Shown: positions 23,207-34,850, numbered from the stretch's first letter. The stretch is DNA of 64,000 nucleotides from Hydrangea macrophylla (GCA_033977485.1 CM066991.1:51562850-51626849), one strand, 5' to 3'. Notes: a model not told the origin generated them from the letters alone. Numbers and translations are program-made.

Positions 23207-24007
23207 TTAAAACAACTCCTCAAAGGTGGAGATGGACTGGTAGAATAATTTCTCATGGTAGAGGGGCTGCAGATTTCGGATGAGCATCCTTACCTGTTCT
23301 TTTTCGATTGGCCAGTGGGTCATTTGGGCTACCTTGTTCCTCCATCTGCTCAGAAATGCAGCGAAGGATTCATTGTTGTTTTGCCGGGTTGTTTCCAAAT
23401 CCCTGATGGTGACATCCAGTTCTTGATTGTAGGAGTAATGATCGACAAAGACTCGAACGATGCCTTCCCAGGCTCGGGTTTTGGAGGCTTCCAAGGTTAG
23501 GAACCACGATAGTGCAGACTTTGAAAGGGTTTGCGGGAACAACATCGCAATGTGTTCGTGGGTACAACCTATGGATTGGAAGATACTCATACATAGCTTC
23601 ACATGACTTTTCGGATTCCCAGTTCTGTCAAAACGGTCGATGGCAGGCATCTTGAAATTCTCTGGCAGTTTCAACTTGACAGGCTCGAAGAGGCCTTCCA
23701 GGTCTAGCATGTAATCATCGACCCCCTTGCTTTTTCTCAGTACGTTTTCTAGCTTGTCGACCTTGTCCATTTTCTCTTGGAGCTTTTTCTCGTACGCGAA
23801 CGGTGGGACCCCTTGAAACCAGTCTTCCTCCCTATTATTCTCATGCAGGGGAGGTTCAAATCCCGGTGGTGGAAACCCGGATGGAGGTTGCGGCTGCTGC
23901 TGCTTCAGTTCTTCCATGAACTTCAGAACCTGAGCCAGGCTGTCGGACTCCTGGCTTATGGTCGCTCCTAATTCAGTAACCTTGTTTTCCAACTCGTCCG
24001 TATTCAT
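23207..24007 (-). pseudogene. Gag capsid region of element B
   Basis: The chosen start is the first ATG (24007); the open frame reaches 24040 without another. An N-terminal coiled-coil-like part (MNTDELENKVTELG, then a Gln/Pro-rich stretch) precedes the retrotransposon gag fold: AIDRFDRTGNPKSHVKLC, SALSWFLTLEASKTRAWEGI, FAAFLSRWRNKVAQM and VRMLIRNLQPLYHEKL. It ends FEELF then TAA where Gln fits. It would form the particle shell. Same frame as protease and pol, though separated now by the solo LTR and mutations. Confidence 0.85.
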
Positions 24008-24040
24008 GCTGAAGTAAGCTGTCGGACTGATTCTGATCAA

Positions 24041-25484
24041 TCGATTATCCGAACTCCTGACCCACGAAGAGGACCCTGACTGTTGACCTTGGGAATCTAT
24101 ACTGACCTGACAGATTTCGAGAGGACTAGACTAGATCTTTGACAGTGATGACTTTAGACAGACAATGACAGTGATGTGGACTGACTCAAGACAGTGCGTG
24201 CAGATTGATGGGGAATGGTGCATGCAAATGGGACAAGCATGCGGATGTAAGCCCTAATCTATATGATGCTTCTATTTCTAACAGATAGCAGTTAAACAAA
24301 TAAGGTCCTAACCATACAGAGTGTGCTAACCTTACTTTCCAGTATGACCACCAAGGGATAACAGGGATTTCTGGGATACTTCAGGTAATTCTGGACAGAG
24401 TTTTCGGGAGAAACTGGTTAATATGGTTATATCTGGGGTATCTGGACAGAGTTTCCGGGAGAAACTGGTTAACATGGTTATATCTGGGATATCTGGACAG
24501 AGTTTCTGGGAGAAACTGGTTAACATGGTTATATCTGGGATATCTGGACAGAGTTTCTGGGAGAAACTGGTTAATATGGTTATATCTGGGATATCTGGAC
24601 AGAGTTTTTAGAAGAAACTGGTTAATATGGTTATATCTGGGATATCTGGACAGAGTTTCTGGGAGAAACTGGTTAACATGGTTATATCTGGGATATCTGG
24701 ACAGAGTTTCTGGGAGAAACTGGTTAATATGGTTATATCTGGGATATCTGGACAGAGTTTCTAGGAGAAACTGGTTAATATGGTTATAATTGGGATATCT
24801 GGACAGAGTTTCTGGGAGAAACGGGTTAATATGGTTATATCTAGGATATCTGGACAGAGTTTCTAGGAGAAACGGGTTAATATGTGGTGATAGTGATCAT
24901 ACTGTCTAGCAGGTTTTCATACTCCTATGTCTTAGGACCGGTAAACAAGGTTTGCGGTGTATATCTTTGTGAGCATGGAGCAGACATCCTTGTCATGGTG
25001 CCTAGGCAAGTCAACTTAATGTAATCACATGTGAGTGATTGCCTTGGGAATCATAAGAAAGAGGTTCTGTTCTATGCCACATAAGCGTCTACACTGCTCA
25101 GGTAATCCCATCAGGGAATACAGCAGTTATATCACATTGTCCTATCTGAAAAGATAAATGAACAGTCCTATGAAAGGTTCTACAGGAATCTATATGCAAA
25201 GGCTGGGTTTAGTCAAAGAGGGTCCGTTGATGAGAGTTCCAATATACCGTCAGAGAGACAGTACGGAGGTTTTTACTCTTTTTGATATACCTTGGAAGGT
25301 ATAGTATCAACGGTGACTTGTGCCCTGGGACAACAAGACCTGAACAATGTCAGCGCCGCGTTTCAGACACAGTTGGAGGGGGAAAAGCAAGAGTGCAATG
25401 CGGTGAACCAAGCACAGTAAAAAGATGATTTTAAGGATGCTTCTTATGAGTCAAACCTCTGTATTATTTTGTTTTAAAATTAAA
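24041..25484 (-). other. 5' leader of element B
   Basis: Non-coding, between primer site and gag. The primer-proximal 590 bp (24893-25484) are nearly identical to element A 1618-2214, arguing that this part is under constraint or recently shared, and could hold packaging or dimerisation signals. The 51-bp array is listed separately. Confidence 0.65.
24380..24887. repeat. 51-bp tandem array in B leader (about ten copies)
   Basis: Units carry GGTTATATCTGGGATATCTG then GACAGAGTTTCTGGGAGAAA. As 51 is a multiple of three, the array reads open in some frames on both strands (17-residue repeat such as MVISGISGQSFWEKLVN), but no flanking coding context supports translation. The A counterpart is degenerate. 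Confidence 0.88.
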
Positions 25485-25503
25485 GTCCCCAGTGGAGTCG
25501 CCA
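25485..25503 (-). other. Primer-binding site of element B
   Basis: TGGCGACTCCACTGGGGAC on the minus strand starts three bases after the 5' LTR end. It begins with TGG, the complement of tRNA 3' CCA. It resembles the tRNA-Arg-type site of Ogre elements; a tRNA comparison would settle this. Confidence 0.75.
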
Positions 25504-27762
25504 GATTGTGGACACGCGGAATCCGTCGTCCACTCCCGATTTTTCCTGTTTATTTCCAGGGTTTCGGAATTGATTTTCCTTTATTTTGAAATTGATTTGA
25601 AAGAAAACAAGAGGTTGATTTCGAAGAAAATAAGGTCTTTCGAAAACAGATACAGAGTCGCCACTTGGTCTTTAAGGAACCAAGAAACCTAATTTTGACT
25701 CACCCAAACGGATAAAGGGCACCGGCCCTTCATAACCCAAGAACTTGGCTCGGGGTGTTGGTACGAGAGAGGAAGGAGCCTTTGTCACGACTAAAACACC
25801 CTCAACTCGCCCCGTCTCTCGACGGGCCTCAATTAGCATCCAAATAATCATCTTATACTATGTATGGTTCGGCAATTAATACTATGATAGTATATTACAT
25901 CACATAAGAATCTTGAAATTGAAAATCAAAAGATAAGATATCATTCATAAGATCTAAGTCAAATATCATACAATGTAAAGTGAAAATCACACAAATAAAC
26001 CTAGGAAAAATCGTCTAATCATATATTAAGTAGTCAAGTTTTCCTAATCTAAAGGGGACATGAATTGTTCTTGAAACAAATAAATAAAGAAAACGAAATA
26101 TGCTTAGCAAACTAGTATGATGCGTGTTAATCTTTGAGAAAAGAAGACCTCTCAATCCCCGGGACGGATGAGAAAGGAAGATTAGATCGAGGGGGAAGCA
26201 TGAACGTGTGATCATGGTCATTCCTTATAATCTTCTTAGATTAGGGGTCACAAAAAAACCCCAAATCTTTGCATGGATGCAATATATGTGTCTAGATTGT
26301 GCTAAAGTTGTAGTGTGCCTTGTGGTCATGGATTCCTAGAATGACTAAGAAGTCTAGAATGTGCATGAATGGGTGGATGAAATCAATATGGGATATGTAC
26401 AAATGTAGTATGAACTACTTCCTAAGACATGAACTAATTTGGAAGGCATATAAGCATCAAATCAAAGAATGAAAGTTAAAATGTGCTTGCTGTGAATAGT
26501 GGACAGAACAGTAACATGATCTTGTAAAAATGGAAAAGAGGGGTTAGGAATGCTTTCAATGACTGATTTGTTATGGAGATGTTCCTTATTGTGTCTAGAA
26601 TATAACCAAAAAGGCCAATCTTTAATAACTATCACAGATTGAGAGAAATCATATGAACAACAGAGGTCACTCAGAAACAGAGTCCGTATTGTCGACTGAA
26701 ATGTTGAAAAATCTTAGAAAATGAAAACGAATGATCTAGAGGCCCATTTTATACAAAAGGTTCCCTAAGACATTGACGTTTAAGGGAAAAATAATTTGGG
26801 ACCACCCCTTTTGGAAAATATTTCTGAAAAAAGAAGTTGGAAGTTAGTCAAGCTGCTGTGACAGCAGAGGCAGAATGTTTGGAAGGAATGTTTGGGTCCA
26901 AATGGACCATTTTCAAGTACTTTCAAGTCAAACCAAAAATCATGGGTGTTCTCCAATGAGTTAGGAAGACTTTCCAAGTGGCCTTGCATCTATATGTTGA
27001 GTATTGAGTTCTAGATAAATCTTTGAACTCAGCTCACTCACTGTTTTGACTCACTGTTTTGAAGATTTTGGGAAAAATAAGGTTTTCTTTCTTGAAATCA
27101 AAATGAGAGGGATTAAGGGGGTTTTGAAAGTGTATTTTCAATACTCAATAAAGATTATAACCACTTAAAATGCCAACATTCAACTCATCATCAAGAACCT
27201 CCAAGATTGTTGGAGAAACTTATTTTTATTTGAGCATAACTTCAATACACTTCAAGGAGACCTTGGAGGTATTGAAATTTTGATCATCATCTATCAAACA
27301 TGTTTTTGAGGTCAAGAGCTACTATCTATAAGGATTCACTCACCCCAAACTTCATGTCATCATTTAGATGATGATGAACTAGTAAGTAAAATAAAGAAAA
27401 TAAAAAAGAAATGAGGTGAGAAGAGATAAACAATGAATAAACAAGCAAGTAGATAATGATCAATAGATGATATTCATGAAGTATTGAACTTGTAGCATGG
27501 TGTTTCACTCATATGTAATGACATTGGACATGGAAGAAGCTTCCACTCTCTTAAATGCTCACTAAAATGGTGGTTGGGTGTATTGAATGTTGAAGTAAAT
27601 GGGAGTAATGTAGTAAAAACAAAGTTTAGAACTCACTTTTGTTTTGAAAATCAAAGAAAAAAGCTTCTTTTCTCTCTATTCTAACCTTATCTCTACAACT
27701 TTCTCTCCCAAACTTTCTCTAAACTTGCATTTGACTCCCCCAAAATGAAGAGCAATGGGGGG

Positions 27763-27770
27763 TTTAAATA
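27763..27770 (-). promoter_or_regulatory. Putative TATA-like site of the B 5' LTR
   Basis: The minus strand reads TATTTAAA in the block conserved with LTR A, where the same place reads TATATAAA. Confidence 0.35.
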
Positions 27771-28439
27771 GGCCAACTTGGGGTGGTTTTAGGGTTTAGA
27801 AAGTATTCCCATTGGCTCCAAACATCTGAAATCATAAAACTAAGTCGTTTTGGTTTTTAATTAATCAAAATGAATTCCCAAGAAAAATTACAAAAATACA
27901 CCATTCTGGAGGGGAGTGCCGCGGCGGCACTGCTCCTCCTTCGTCCAGATAATGCTGTTTAGGCCCCCTGAGATTTCGGTATTCGCGAAAAGGCCCTATT
28001 TCGTCCGAAATTCACAGAAAATGCGTACGGACTCCAAATTGAGGTTGTGATATACCGTTGGAAAGGTAATGGAGTCTACTTTACATAAAAAAATAGTTCG
28101 GGGATAGGTCACTTTGAAAAGTTTTACGGTATTCGCGAAAAAAGCCGATTTGATCGCCTTTTTCGGTTTTGGAAATTCATAATAAATTCGTTTTAAATCC
28201 AGGAATTATGTGCGATATACCGTTGGAAAGCTATTGACTTCTAGTATCCATGAAAAATATTTGAAAATTATTTCGGTGCCCCGATTCCAAAGTCAAATCT
28301 TGGTCAAACTGGTCAAACCTGGGATTCCCGGGAAGTTCTGGGAACCTCCGGGAGCTCCCAGGAGCCGACGTTTTCGCTCGATTTTCTTTTAAAACTCATT
28401 TTAATACTTTTCTAATGATTCCAGTGAATTCAGACAATT

Positions 28440-28496
28440 TTGGTCAAACTTGCTCAAACTTGGTCAAACTCTGGTCAAACCTGGTCAAACCGGTCA
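28440..28496 (-). promoter_or_regulatory. TTTGACC array in U3 of the B 5' LTR
   Basis: Five TTTGACC/TTTGAGC units in about 57 bp, about 300 bp inside the LTR start on the sense strand. W-box-like; function inferred. Confidence 0.4.
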
Positions 28497-28792
28497 ACGG
28501 GGACTTTCGGGGAACTTCCGGGACTTCCGGGGGTCTCTGGGAGCTGACGATTTCTTCTGGTTTTACTTAAAAACTCATTTTATCATTTTTCTTATGACAT
28601 AGCATGTTTTCAGAACTTCGGGACCAAATCTGGGAGTCTTCGGGCTTTCAGCGGCATTTTGGTCAATATGAGCATTCTGAGAGATAGAGCTGACTTCCGA
28701 GAGTCCTTTTGAGTCTTTTACGATCATTGTGAACCACCAAGCTATGGGTCTCCTAAATCTGATAGCCGACAAAATGGGGTGTCTACAGTCTA

Positions 28793-29794
28793 GTCGAGTC
28801 TGTTGTATATTTTGTCTATTTTAATTTTAGTCTTGTGGTCGAGTCTGTTTGTTATTGAGTTGTTAATGAGTCTGTAATCCTTCTCTACTGATGGAATGAA
28901 GTCTCATTTTGCCTAATCTGATGTGGCTAGTCATAGATGCATGAATCGCTGAACTGAAGTGTCACTTTTCAAATTACCATGGATATTACTGTGCTAAAAA
29001 AAGGTAATTTTTTTTTTACTCAAACAAAAAAATCCTGAAAGGTCAAAGTCAATTTTGCGCTGACACCGATGAAGAGCCGAGAATTGAATAGTCTTACTTT
29101 AAGAAATCAAAGATGCTTTTGCTCAAATCTCGAAAATACATACTTGGAACTGATTTGGGGCTTGCCCAACACCCTTTTCAACCATTTTAAAGCCTTGAGC
29201 CCAGTCCAATCAAGAGCCATGCAAACCTATCTAATGCAGACTTAGTCATTGTTGGTAGCCAAACATTTCAATGAGTTTCTTCCCCCTTAAAAAAAAAACA
29301 AAAAAAAAAAAAAAAAAAGCTCGCTAGGTTGAAAACCCGAAAAGGGCACCTAGGCAAAAGTGAGAGCTAAAAAGGTGTTGATTTCCAAAATCTGACCCTA
29401 TCCAGTCGAAAGGTTGAAGAAATTTTTTATGAAACAAATCAGAGAATCGTATGCTTCAAGATACATCATAAGAACGTGGCAAGATCACATTTCAAAAGGC
29501 TCGAAACGACCACAAATAAATCCCCAAAGCTGACGTGCACATTCTGGAATTTTGAGATTATGATCAGAAGATCTCACATGAATCAACTATGTGAAAAGGA
29601 AAATGGACTGGCTAGGAGAAAGTAAAAAGGATCAATCCTCAAAAGAAAAAGAAGAAGAAAAAGAAAAAGAAAAGGAAAAGAAAAAGAAAAAGAAAAGAAA
29701 AGAAAAGAAAGGGAGATGGAAACTGAATCCTCCTCTTCAAGGCTACCATAAGTAACCCAAGTTTGAATTTCTTTGACGTTTGGTTTGAAAAACC
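28793..29794 (+). other. Non-coding tail of element C
   Basis: No gene was seen. It includes an A-rich tract (29289-29318), a segment with GCTCGCTAGGTTGAAAA that recurs at 30395, and a purine-only low-complexity stretch (29636-29712) of GAAAA units. Confidence 0.5.
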
Positions 29795-30375
29795 CTCAAC
29801 CAATTTCTTTCAAGACCTTGCCTTGAACTACACTCGACATGATTCCCACTCGGGGATACATAGGCAACCACATCGGTTCGGTCGACACAATCATAATCAA
29901 TCCAATTTCTTTCAAGACCTTGCCTTGAACTACGCTCGACCTGATTCCCACTCGGGGATACGTAGGCAACCACATCGGTTTGGTCGACACCATCATAATC
30001 AATCCAATTTCTTTCAAGACCTTGCCTTGAACTACGCTCGACCTGATTCCCACTCGGGGATACGTAGGCAACCACATCGGTTCGGTCGACACCATTATAA
30101 TCAATCCAATTTCTTTCAAGACCTTGCCTTGAACTACGCTCGACCTGATTCCCACTCGAGGATACGTAGGCAACCACATCGATTCGGTCGACACCATCAT
30201 AATCAATCCAATTTCTTTCAAGACCTTGCCTTGAACTACGCTTGACCTGATTCCCACTCGAGGATACGTAGGCAACCGCATCGGTTCGGTCGACACTATC
30301 ATAATCACCCCCCTTTTCTTTCAAAACTTTGGCCCGAACTATGTTGGACCTGATCCCCGCTCGGGGGTACGTAGG
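29795..30375. repeat. 102-bp tandem array in element C (five to six copies)
   Basis: The core CAATTTCTTTCAAGACCTTG recurs at 29801, 29903, 30005, 30107 and 30209, with a degenerate copy near 30311. It is the reverse complement of the three units at 15600-15870 in B. Since 102 is a multiple of three, ORFs of 160-193 codons span it on both strands; they are repeat artefacts. Confidence 0.9.
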
Positions 30376-30579
30376 CTGACTTTTAAAAAAAAAGAAGGAT
30401 GGCTCGCTAGGTTGAAAATTCGAAAGGACGCCAAGGCAAAAGTTAGAGCTGAATCCAAGGTGAGCAATAACAAAAGAGAGAAAAAAAAAGCTCGCTAGGT
30501 CACCTCACTAGTGCCTAGGCAAAAATAATGAGCATTTGAGAGATTAAAGTCACGGTCCTTGCCTCAAGCCAAAAATCAC

Positions 30580-30795
30580 CTTCCACACTAGGGGCAAACT
30601 TTGGCTACCCACCTCGTTTGCCTGAATTTTACTATCAACCCTTCATACAAGGGGCAAACTTCGGTCACCTACCTCGTTTGCCCAAAACCTCCGATAAACC
30701 ATTGTCCAAACTATGGGCAAACTTCGGTCACCCACCTCGTTTGCCTATGAATTCTACTTTCTACAACTCAAACTAGGGGCAAACTCTATTTGCCT
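30580..30795. repeat. Short repeats with GGGGCAAACT and CCTCGTTTGCC, element C
   Basis: About four units of 60-70 bp, the reverse-complement counterpart of 15230-15380 in B. The interval 30796-31345 that follows holds nothing recognisable; in B the equivalent place carries the two antisense genes. Confidence 0.7.
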
Positions 30796-31345
30796 AACAT
30801 GATCCCTTTCACACCAAAGGGTGAGTTTTCAAGTCACCAAGTTTTTTTTGAAAATTTTGAAATAGAGCATCTTTTATTCTAAAAGCTAAGGCACTAATCC
30901 AAAGCACATCTCGGGAGAAGCAAAGAATTGATTAGATCAATAGGGAAGAACTTTCAAATGAGATTTATCATCAAAATTATGCGGAGTGAACACAGAAGAG
31001 AAATGGTACATCATTTATGATGAAAGCACATCAAGTTTTGGCAAGTCGAGCTTATTTCATATTGGTGTCAAATGTGTCACCCTCACGTTTCGGTATCTGT
31101 CAGTTTTGAGTCTGTCATAGTCTTTTTCAGGAAAAGAGTCGGTCGTAGTCTCAAATGTGTAAGTCAATAGTGACGAATAATGAAATTTTCAAATCAAGTT
31201 ATAAAGAGCATTACAATGACAATACAAGCAAGAGTACCAAACATCATTACTGCACCAGTCAAGGCGTCAGCTTGAGAAGTGTCCAAGCTTGGGGAAAAAT
31301 GCAAATTTCATCCCTCTCCAAACCGCTAAAGGTTAACCATCTTCG

Positions 31346-31800
31346 TTCATGCAACATAAGTCCATGAGTGGCTGTTGATGATCTTCCTTTCTCCTAGCAA
31401 CATAAGTCCATAAGTGGCTGTTGCTCATCTTCGTTCATGCAATATAAGTCCATGAGTGGCTGTTGATCTTTCATCTTTCTTAATGCAACATAAGTCCATG
31501 AGTGGCTATTGATGATCTTCCTTCGTTCATGCAACATAAGTCCATGAGTGGCTGTTGATGATCTTCCTTCGTTCATGCAACATAAGTCCATGAGTGGCTG
31601 TTGATGATCTTCCTTTCTCCTAGCAACATAAGTCCATGAGTGGCTGTTGATCTTTTGTCTTTCTTCATGCAACATAAGTCCATGAGTGGCTGTTGATGAT
31701 CTTCTTTCATATAAGTGGCTGTTGTTCATCTTCGTTCATGCAACATAAGTCCATAAGTGGATGTTGATCATCTTTCTTCAAGCAACATAAGTTCATGAGT
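31346..31800. repeat. About 46-bp tandem array, element C
   Basis: Roughly ten irregular units contain ACATAAGTCCATGAGTGGCT. The 111-codon minus-strand ORF over it reads the same peptide in changing frames and is not a gene. Confidence 0.85.
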
Positions 31801-31925
31801 GATTGTTGATCACCCTCCTCTAACTGCCGCAGACCATCTCCGTATCCCTCATCACAAATAGAATGATACCTTGACTCCCGTTCATTGGACGTATTTCCTT
31901 CTTCCTAGCAGAGTATATTATCCTT

Positions 31926-32690
31926 TAGCTCCCGAAGGCCCTAACCGGCTCTTTTAGATTGAGCATTGCAAGATTTGATCAACCACGAGAGATTCATAAA
32001 TGGATCCTGGTTCTAGGTCAAGAATTGAAAAGAGATTCTCAGAGAGTCCATCAGCTCCCGAAGGCCCTAACCGGCTCTTTTGGATTGAGCATTACAGAAT
32101 CTGACCAACCACGAGAGATTCAGAGAAGGATCCTGGTTCTAGGTCAAGAATTGAAGAGAGATTCTCAGAGAGTCCATCAGCTCCTGAAGGCCCTAACCGG
32201 CTCTTTTGGATTGAGCATTACAGAATCTGACCAACCACGAGAGATTCAGAGATGGATCTTGGTTCTAGGTCAAGAATTGAAGAGAGATTCTCAGAGAGTC
32301 CATCAACTCTCAAAGGCCCTAACCGGCTCTTTTGGATTGAACATTACAGAATCTGACTAACCATGAGAGATTCAGAGATGGATCCTGGTTCTAGGTCAAG
32401 AATTGAAGAGAGATTCTCAGAGAGTCCATCAACTCCCGATGGCCCTAACCGGCTCTTTTGGATTGAGCATTACAAAATCTGACCAACCACGAGAGATTCA
32501 GAGATGAATCCTAGTTCTAGGTTAAGAATTGAAGAGAGATTCTCAGAGAGTCCATCAGCTCCCGAAGGTCCTAACCGGCTCTTTTGGATTGAGCATTACA
32601 AAATCTGACCAACCACGAGAGATTCAGAGATGGATCCTGGTTCTAGGTCAAGAATTGAAGAGAGATTCTCAGAGAGTCCCCTACCATCCC
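31926..32690. repeat. 126-bp tandem array, element C (six copies)
   Basis: The core AGCTCCCGAAGGCCCTAACC recurs about every 126 bp (32053, 32179, 32305, 32431, 32557). 126 bp is 42 codons, so a repeating 42-residue frame (with ILVLGQELKRDSQRV) is open over three units, then broken by a TAA. No start context or domain supports a protein. The stretch 32691-33528 after it has no recognisable gene and matches B's 3' UTR in its last 400 bp. Confidence 0.88.
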
Positions 32691-33528
32691 CAGCAGAAGA
32701 TAATAGATGTCCGAACCGATTCTCCGGACTTGTCATCATAAGGATCGGCCAACGATTGAAAACATCACTCGCAGTCAGATCACCCTGATTCCCATGGCAA
32801 GCACTGTCTATTCACAATTCAAGGATCCATGTCCACTGTTTATCATGAGCTTTCTCACCTGTCAGTCATTATGAGTTTCCTCACTTATCGTGAGCTTCTT
32901 CGCTCCGGTTATCTCACTTGTCAATTATCGTGAGCTACCCCACTTATTATGAGCCTCCTCACTTTGGTTATTATAAAACTGTCGGTTATCATGAACTCCC
33001 TCACCTATGGGTTATCCTTAGTTGTCATCCTCAAAGACCCCACATTCGATCCCATTCACTTGTAAAGCACACTTCCCGTAATTTGAGAAGTTTGCCTCAA
33101 AACCCAGAGTCTTTTCCGACCGTGGTCGGCCACTGCATCATAGTCAGAAGCACTAGCACAACACAAGTGCACTTGGAGTGGCACACCCCACAGCAAATGC
33201 TCATACTAGGATCATAACACTAGACATGATAGGACTCATGACACAATTCATATCACATCCATGCATTGCATATCACTCTTTTAGCATAGCATCCTCCTGA
33301 TTGTTGTGTCTGTGCATGTGTGATTTATTCCTTTGTGCCCCGAACTACGTCTTGGTCTGATTCCCCTTGGGATACGTAGGCAGCTCACGCAGAGCACGAC
33401 CAGCACTAGCCTCAGCATCCTTACATCTTTTGCAACGCTTTTTTTATCCTAAATCTATAGCCTTCAAAAGACCTGTCTCTTCAAAGCTTTGGCACTCGCT
33501 TGCGACATGCGTTGCCTCACAAGTTCAT

Positions 33529-33545
33529 GCCAAAGAGGGGCAAAC
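33529..33545 (+). other. Polypurine tract of element C
   Basis: GCCAAAGAGGGGCAAAC directly before the LTR start TGTAGACAC; identical to the tract of B. Confidence 0.8.
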
Positions 33546-34526
33546 TGTAGACACTCCATTTTGTCGGCTATCAGATTTAGGAAACCCATAGCTTGGTGGT
33601 TCACAATGATCGAAAAAGACTCAAAAGGACTCCTGGAAGTTAGCTATATTTCTCAAAATGCTCAGAATGACCAAAAATGCTCCTAAAAGTCCAAAAACTC
33701 CCAGATTTGGTCCAAAAGTTCTGGAAACATGCTATATTGTGAGAAAAGTAAAAAAAATGAGTGTTTAAGTAAAATCAGATGAACTCGTCAGCTCCCAGAG
33801 ACCTCCGAAAGTCCCGGAAGTTCCCGGAAAGTCCCCGTTGACCGGTTTGACCAGGTTTGACCAAGTTTGACCGAAAACATCCAAATTCACTGGAATCATT
33901 CTAGATCACGTGAAAAGTATTAAAATGAGTTTTAAAAGAAAATCGAGCGAAAACGTCAGCTCCTGGGAGCTCCCAGAGGTTTCCAGAACTTCCCGGGAAT
34001 CCCAAGTTTGACCAGTTTGACCAAAATTTGACTTTAGAACAGGAGAGCCATAACAATTTTCAAATATTTTTCATGGATACTAGAGGTCATTAGCTTTCCA
34101 TCAGTATATCGCACATAATATTTGGATTTAAAACGAGTTTATTGTGAATTTTTAAAGGAGAAAAAGGCGATCAAATTGGCTTTTATCGCAAATACCGCAA
34201 AACTTTTGAAAGTGACCTATCCCCGAATTATTTTTTATGTAAAATAGACTCCATTACCTTTCCAACAGTGTATCATAACCTCAATTTGGAGTTCATATGC
34301 ATTTTTTGTGAATTTCGGACGAAATAGGGCCTTTTTGCGAATACCGGAACCTCTGGGGGCCTAAATACAATTATCTGGACAAAGGAGGAGCAGTGCCGCC
34401 GCGGCACTAGCCCACTGTCGCCGTGGCATAGGCCCAGTGCCGCCGCGGCACTCTCCCCCAGAACAGTCCACTTTTGTAATTTATTTTGGGGGTCCAATTT
34501 GATATATTAGAAATCAAAACGACGTA
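33546..34526 (+). repeat. Truncated 3' LTR of element C
   Basis: It starts TGTAGACACTCC and follows the reverse complement of the A and B LTRs for about 980 bp. It includes TTTGACC motifs (33838-33875, 34010-34035) and a three-unit GC-rich hairpin cluster (34393-34452), and stops within AACGACGTA, where the CACTA-like end begins. The remaining two thirds of the LTR were not found in the window. Confidence 0.85.
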
Positions 34527-34850
34527 CTACAAGGAAAAACCCTATTTATGTCACTTTTAAAATTGTTTTTATGTCACTTTGATTTCGAGTGACATAATTC
34601 TTTCCCGCGTGTACTTTTTATGTCACTTTTTAAGTATTTATGTCGATTTTTTAAAAAGTGACATAAAAACTGTATTATTTATGTTATTTTTTATAAAAGT
34701 GACATAAATAATAATTTTTTATGTCATTTTTTTAAAAAAGCGACATAATTAATAAAGTTTTTATAACACTTTTTTAAAAACCGACATAAATAAATAAGCG
34801 GTGGCAATTTTGTAATTAAAACAAAGTTTATTTCGACGTCAAACTTAAAA
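34525..34850 (+). mobile_element. CACTA-like transposon terminus with subterminal repeats
   Basis: The end reads TACTACAAGGAAAAACCC, one base from the CACTACAAG start usual for plant CACTA (En/Spm) elements. The next 280 bp carry at least eight copies of TATGTCACTTTT or its complement AAAAGTGACATAAA in both directions, the expected subterminal transposase-binding pattern. The opposite terminus was not found, so the far boundary is unknown; it may lie beyond element E. The first base mismatch and the missing target duplication keep this tentative. Confidence 0.6.

Larger units (their letters stand above)
5733..28787 (-). mobile_element. Element B: complete ~23 kb Tat/Ogre-type Ty3/gypsy retrotransposon
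   Basis: Two 3.3 kb LTRs bound the element, flanked by GTCTA at 5728-5732 and 28788-28792. Going leftward on the minus strand: 5' LTR, primer site, leader, gag, protease, RT, RNase H, second archaeal-type RNase H, integrase, a tail with two opposite-strand genes and tandem repeats, polypurine tract, 3' LTR. Large size, dual RNase H and long LTRs fit the Tat/Ogre lineage. A 1.6 kb solo LTR is inserted in gag. At least five in-frame stops break gag-pol, so the copy cannot make its own proteins. Its LTRs differ by roughly a few percent where compared, so it is older than D. Confidence 0.9.
25507..28787 (-). repeat. 5' LTR of element B (3281 bp)
   Basis: Plus-strand ends are TGTGGACAC and GTGTCTACA; right flank GTCTA matches the left flank of the other LTR. 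It contains one GC-rich hairpin (27916-27930), a TATA-like TATTTAAAC (27763-27770, minus) and a TTTGACC array (28440-28496). It would drive leftward transcription of B. Confidence 0.92.
28793..34526 (+). mobile_element. Element C: 3' remnant of an older Tat/Ogre-type element, plus strand
   Basis: It comprises a non-coding tail with several tandem arrays, a polypurine tract (33529-33545) and the first 980 bp of an LTR. Orientation is opposite to A and B. No gag, pol or antisense gene remains in the window. B (and probably A) are inserted in it, so it is older; its LTR is visibly more diverged than the A and B LTRs. It is cut at 34525-34526 by the CACTA-like terminus. Confidence 0.75.

Noticed and set aside
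29743..30324. Long ORFs on both strands (160-193 codons) over the 102-bp array
   Set aside because: Open only because the unit length is a multiple of three and the unit lacks stops; both strands are open, which argues against coding.
31346..32690. Regular repeats that could suggest a CRISPR array
   Set aside because: Units are contiguous tandem repeats of 46 and 126 bp without unique spacers, in a plant retrotransposon tail.
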